Assembly: GCF_022201045.2 (NCBI RefSeq)
Contig: NC_068559.1
Span: forward strand, 28,279,501 to 28,343,500
DNA: 64,000 bases
Source of the DNA: Citrus sinensis
Taxonomy: Eukaryota; Streptophyta; Magnoliopsida; Sapindales; Rutaceae
Direction of reading: 5' to 3'
Made by a program: the position numbers and the translations under genes
Part shown: positions 61,332-64,000 of the stretch, piece after piece
Layout: every line of letters begins with the position of its first letter
How positions within the stretch are numbered: the first letter of the stretch is position 1
The notes under the pieces: generated by a model
The model's database searches: none
Seen by the model: only the letters and a program-made list of their open reading frames with translations
Told to the model about the DNA's origin: nothing

Positions 61332-63587
61332 CTAAATTGTACTGTACCCAGGGACCTTTTTTAGACCTGTAACTTCCATTATTGATCTCACCTTTCCAAA
61401 TTCATCCCAGTTGCCTTCTTCAGCATATATGTTAGATAATAAAGTATAATATCCGTTATCATTTGTACCAGTAACTGAAAGTTCTTTCTCAATTGTTTTC
61501 ATTACATCTATTCGTTTGTGGATTCTACATCCGTTAAGCAGTGCACCCCAAATGCTACCATTGGCAGGGAACGGCATTGAATGGATCATTTTAAATGCTC
61601 CTTCGATGTCACCACTACGACTTAGAAGGTCAACCATACAAGCATAATGTTGTAAGTCTGGCTCAACTCCAAAAATCCTCATTGCATTAAAATAGAACTT
61701 CCCTTCTTCTACAGACCCTGAATGACTGCAAGCCCATAAGATATTCATGAAGGTAACTTCATTAGGTTTTATTCCTGAATCTAACATTTGCTTGAAGAGG
61801 GAGGCCGCATCATTTAGCTGACCATGCATTCCATAACAGTCAATCATGGCACTCCAGGACACCACATTCCTTTCCGACATGCTATCAAAGACTCTTTGGG
61901 CTGTTTGAAGGTCTCCACACTTTGCGTACATGTCAGTTAGCGCTGTATCAATATAAATATCCTTCCTTACACCGTAGCTAATGAGCTTGTGATGAACCCA
62001 CTTACCCTTTTCAAGCTGACCTATGTTGGAACAAGCTTGAATTGCAGTTAAGAAGGTCACTTCATCCATCTCCAGACAGTTCAAGTACATTTGATGAAAG
62101 AGATTGATCGCCTCAAGTGAATTACCATTCTGGTAGAACCCACAAATCATAGAATTCCACGTGACAACACTTTTCTGTTGAATTCTCTCGAATAATAGGT
62201 ATGCTAAATTCTTGAAACCACATTTGGAATACATATCAATCAAAGAACTCTGAACAAACTCATCTTTGCAGTCTATTTTAATGACAAGACCATGTATCTG
62301 CAGACCAAGCTGCAACGAACCCACATTTCCACAAGCTGAGAGAGAACTTGCAACACTAAATGAATCTGGCATTAGACCCCACGTCTGCATCTGAACAAGA
62401 AGTTCTAATGCCTCCTTCGACATTCCTTTCCGAGCATATTCTGATATGAGCATATTCCATGATAGAATATTCCTTTCTCCAATTGCATGAATAACCTTCT
62501 CGCATTCACTCATTTTCCCACATTCAGCATAGAATTCTATCAATGCTGGCCCCAAATAATCATACTCGGGTCCCATACCTTTTCTGATAATCTGACAATG
62601 AACTGACTTCCCTTCCCTAAGCCAGCCCAACCCAGCACAGGAACCTAAAACAGTAATCAAGGTTATCAAATTAGGTTCCTCTTTAACCTCCAGCATCTTA
62701 ACAAAAGATTCTAAAGCCTTCTGAAACCAGCCGCTTCTATTGTAGCAAGAAATCATCGCTGTCCATGAAGTAGTACATCTTTTCTCAATCTTTACAAAGG
62801 TTCTCTCTGCACTCAACAAGTCACCACATTTACTATACATTACAATGAAAGAATTACCCAAAGGTCCATCAATCTTAATTTTTCTCCTCAATACATGGCC
62901 ATGAATCGACCTCGCAGGTCTTAAGGAACATAATTCACCACAAGCCTCAGCTAGGCTAAGCATTGTCACAAAGTCCGGCTCAACACCTTCACGCACCATT
63001 GAATGAAACATCTTCAACCCTTCACTGACATCCCCATTATCAAAATAACTAGCAATAATCGAACTCCACGAAACCACATCCCTACTCGTCATTTTGTCAA
63101 ACACTTTCCTAGCATCATCTAAACAGCCAAATTCACCGTACGTACAAAGGATTGAAGTCTGAATAACATCATCCTTATCAAACCCACATTTGATTATCCT
63201 TCCATGGACTTTTTCACCAGAACCCAGATCACCTAAACTTGAGCAGGCTCTCAAAACAGATGGGTAAATGAAGTTACTGATTGTGGCTTGCTCGCGTATC
63301 ATTTTATGGTAAAGTAAAATGGATTCTTCAAAGAAGTTGTTCCACATATAGCATTTGATGAGTACAGCCCACATGAAAGAATCAGGTTCTTTGAAAGTAT
63401 CAAAGACAAGTCTTGAAGATCGCAGAGAACCCATTTCAGCATATGACTCAATGAGCCTGGTGGAGGCTGGTGGGTCATAGTGAAGACCGGTGACCAAGAG
63501 GTGTGCATGGAGTCGTGTTAATTTTCTCAAGTTGGTGCATGATCTGAACAAGGGCATGTAACGAGTCATCCCTTTTGTTTGTGGCAA
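61332..63587 (-). CDS. PLS-class PPR protein, E subgroup (At1g69350-like)
   Basis: An intronless 751-residue frame. PLS repeats run from near the start (MPLFRSCTNLRKLTRLHAHL, LIESYAEMGSLRSSRLVFDT) through LIDMYSKCGFKNLAYLLFER and ALTDMYAKCGDLQTAQRVFD to HYACMVDLLSRSGDIEGAFK. An E-type tail (YYTLLSNIYAEEGNWDEFGK, TGLKKVPGYSTI) follows and the protein stops there without a DYW domain. The presequence is short and weak if translation begins at the first ATG. An alternative start six codons in (MTRYMPLF) matches the Arabidopsis relative At1g69350 better. Expected role: RNA site recognition for editing or processing in mitochondria. It is not a recent duplicate of the neighbouring PPR gene, since repeat sequences differ widely. 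Confidence 0.94.
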   Translation of the reverse strand: MPQTKGMTRYMPLFRSCTNLRKLTRLHAHLLVTGLHYDPPASTRLIESYAEMGSLRSSRLVFDTFKEPDSFMWAVLIKCYMWNNFFEESILLYHKMIREQATISNFIYPSVLRACSSLGDLGSGEKVHGRIIKCGFDKDDVIQTSILCTYGEFGCLDDARKVFDKMTSRDVVSWSSIIASYFDNGDVSEGLKMFHSMVREGVEPDFVTMLSLAEACGELCSLRPARSIHGHVLRRKIKIDGPLGNSFIVMYSKCGDLLSAERTFVKIEKRCTTSWTAMISCYNRSGWFQKALESFVKMLEVKEEPNLITLITVLGSCAGLGWLREGKSVHCQIIRKGMGPEYDYLGPALIEFYAECGKMSECEKVIHAIGERNILSWNMLISEYARKGMSKEALELLVQMQTWGLMPDSFSVASSLSACGNVGSLQLGLQIHGLVIKIDCKDEFVQSSLIDMYSKCGFKNLAYLLFERIQQKSVVTWNSMICGFYQNGNSLEAINLFHQMYLNCLEMDEVTFLTAIQACSNIGQLEKGKWVHHKLISYGVRKDIYIDTALTDMYAKCGDLQTAQRVFDSMSERNVVSWSAMIDCYGMHGQLNDAASLFKQMLDSGIKPNEVTFMNILWACSHSGSVEEGKFYFNAMRIFGVEPDLQHYACMVDLLSRSGDIEGAFKMIHSMPFPANGSIWGALLNGCRIHKRIDVMKTIEKELSVTGTNDNGYYTLLSNIYAEEGNWDEFGKVRSIMEVTGLKKVPGYSTI

Positions 63588-64000
63588 CTATGCTAGTTTT
63601 GCCTCTGTTGAGAGAGAAACCGAAGTCAAAGGTCAAAGCAGAATCTGTTAAGTTAGTTAATAACTGTTGGCGGACAAAAAGCGCATCCCCTAGTAGGTGC
63701 ATTCAGTTGTTTATTTATGCATTATTCTTACTATTATACTTTTGACTCAATGTTTTCTCCAATAGGAAGGAAAACTTAGTTTACTCTGTTAATTGTTATG
63801 ATTTCATTAGCAATGACGGTCCTCGTTTTAACTAAAGAAGAGAAGAACAGATGCTCAAAAACAATGTCGTTTACGCATTTAAATTCGTGTTTTTTTTTTT
63901 TTTGGTTTAACATGATTATCAAAAATTTATTAAAATGACAAATCCCTCGGAAACTCATATAACGACAATAGTAATGAGGTGGCCGCCGAATTTAGTCGAG
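63588..64000. other. Upstream region of the - strand PPR gene
   Basis: It is the probable promoter and leader. A short frame at 63475-63702 overlaps the PPR start in another frame and is not supported as a gene. The window ends without another gene. Confidence 0.45.

Overview
The window is nuclear DNA of a flowering plant, almost certainly a eudicot. The evidence is GT-AG introns with AT-rich sequence, plant-only families (two-domain WRKY factor, DUF863, DUF538, PLS-type PPR proteins, chloroplast MinE) and long AT-rich spacers holding small transposon relics. Gene content and the retrotransposon style fit a tree genome such as Citrus, but that placement is inference. All gene models were spliced by eye; summed exon lengths keep one reading frame through each gene.

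Layout. 2.0-5.0 kb (+): DUF1336/EDR2-C protein with an MGGC acylation signal. 6.1-9.2 kb (-): group I WRKY factor of the WRKY3/4 type. 12.3-14.9 kb (+): isopentenyl phosphate kinase. 15.7-17.4 kb (-): eIF5A. 19.2-22.1 kb (-): BUB3.3-like WD40 checkpoint protein. 23.1-25.1 kb (-): chloroplast MinE. 26.2-28.8 kb (+): mitochondrial DUF155/RMND1 protein like RETARDED ROOT GROWTH. 29.1-29.5 kb (-): unrecognised 137-residue frame. 30.0-31.9 kb (-): DUF538 protein. 33.0-34.5 and 39.2-41.4 kb (-): a tandem pair of GT61 glycosyltransferases, separated by a non-autonomous LTR element (35.2-37.2 kb) and a Mutator-like MITE (37.8-38.5 kb). 41.4-50.1 kb: a gene-poor spacer with a Tourist-like MITE. 51.6-55.3 kb (+): DUF863 protein. 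58.2-60.3 kb (+) and 61.3-63.6 kb (-): two intronless mitochondrial-type PPR genes, tail to tail.

The genes do not form a pathway. They are a conserved neighbourhood. From memory, nearly every gene has a counterpart in one or more of four Arabidopsis segments: At1g13940-13970, At1g26630-26640, At1g69350-69410 and At2g03340-03380. The window therefore looks like the unduplicated ancestral order from which Arabidopsis lost different genes in each copy. I found no tRNA, rRNA, CRISPR array, organellar insertion or clearly new system. The points most worth a second look are the synteny, the transposon structures with readable target-site duplications, a perfectly centred 112-bp palindrome, a promoter-like GC-rich island with no gene downstream, and a few unplaced frames.
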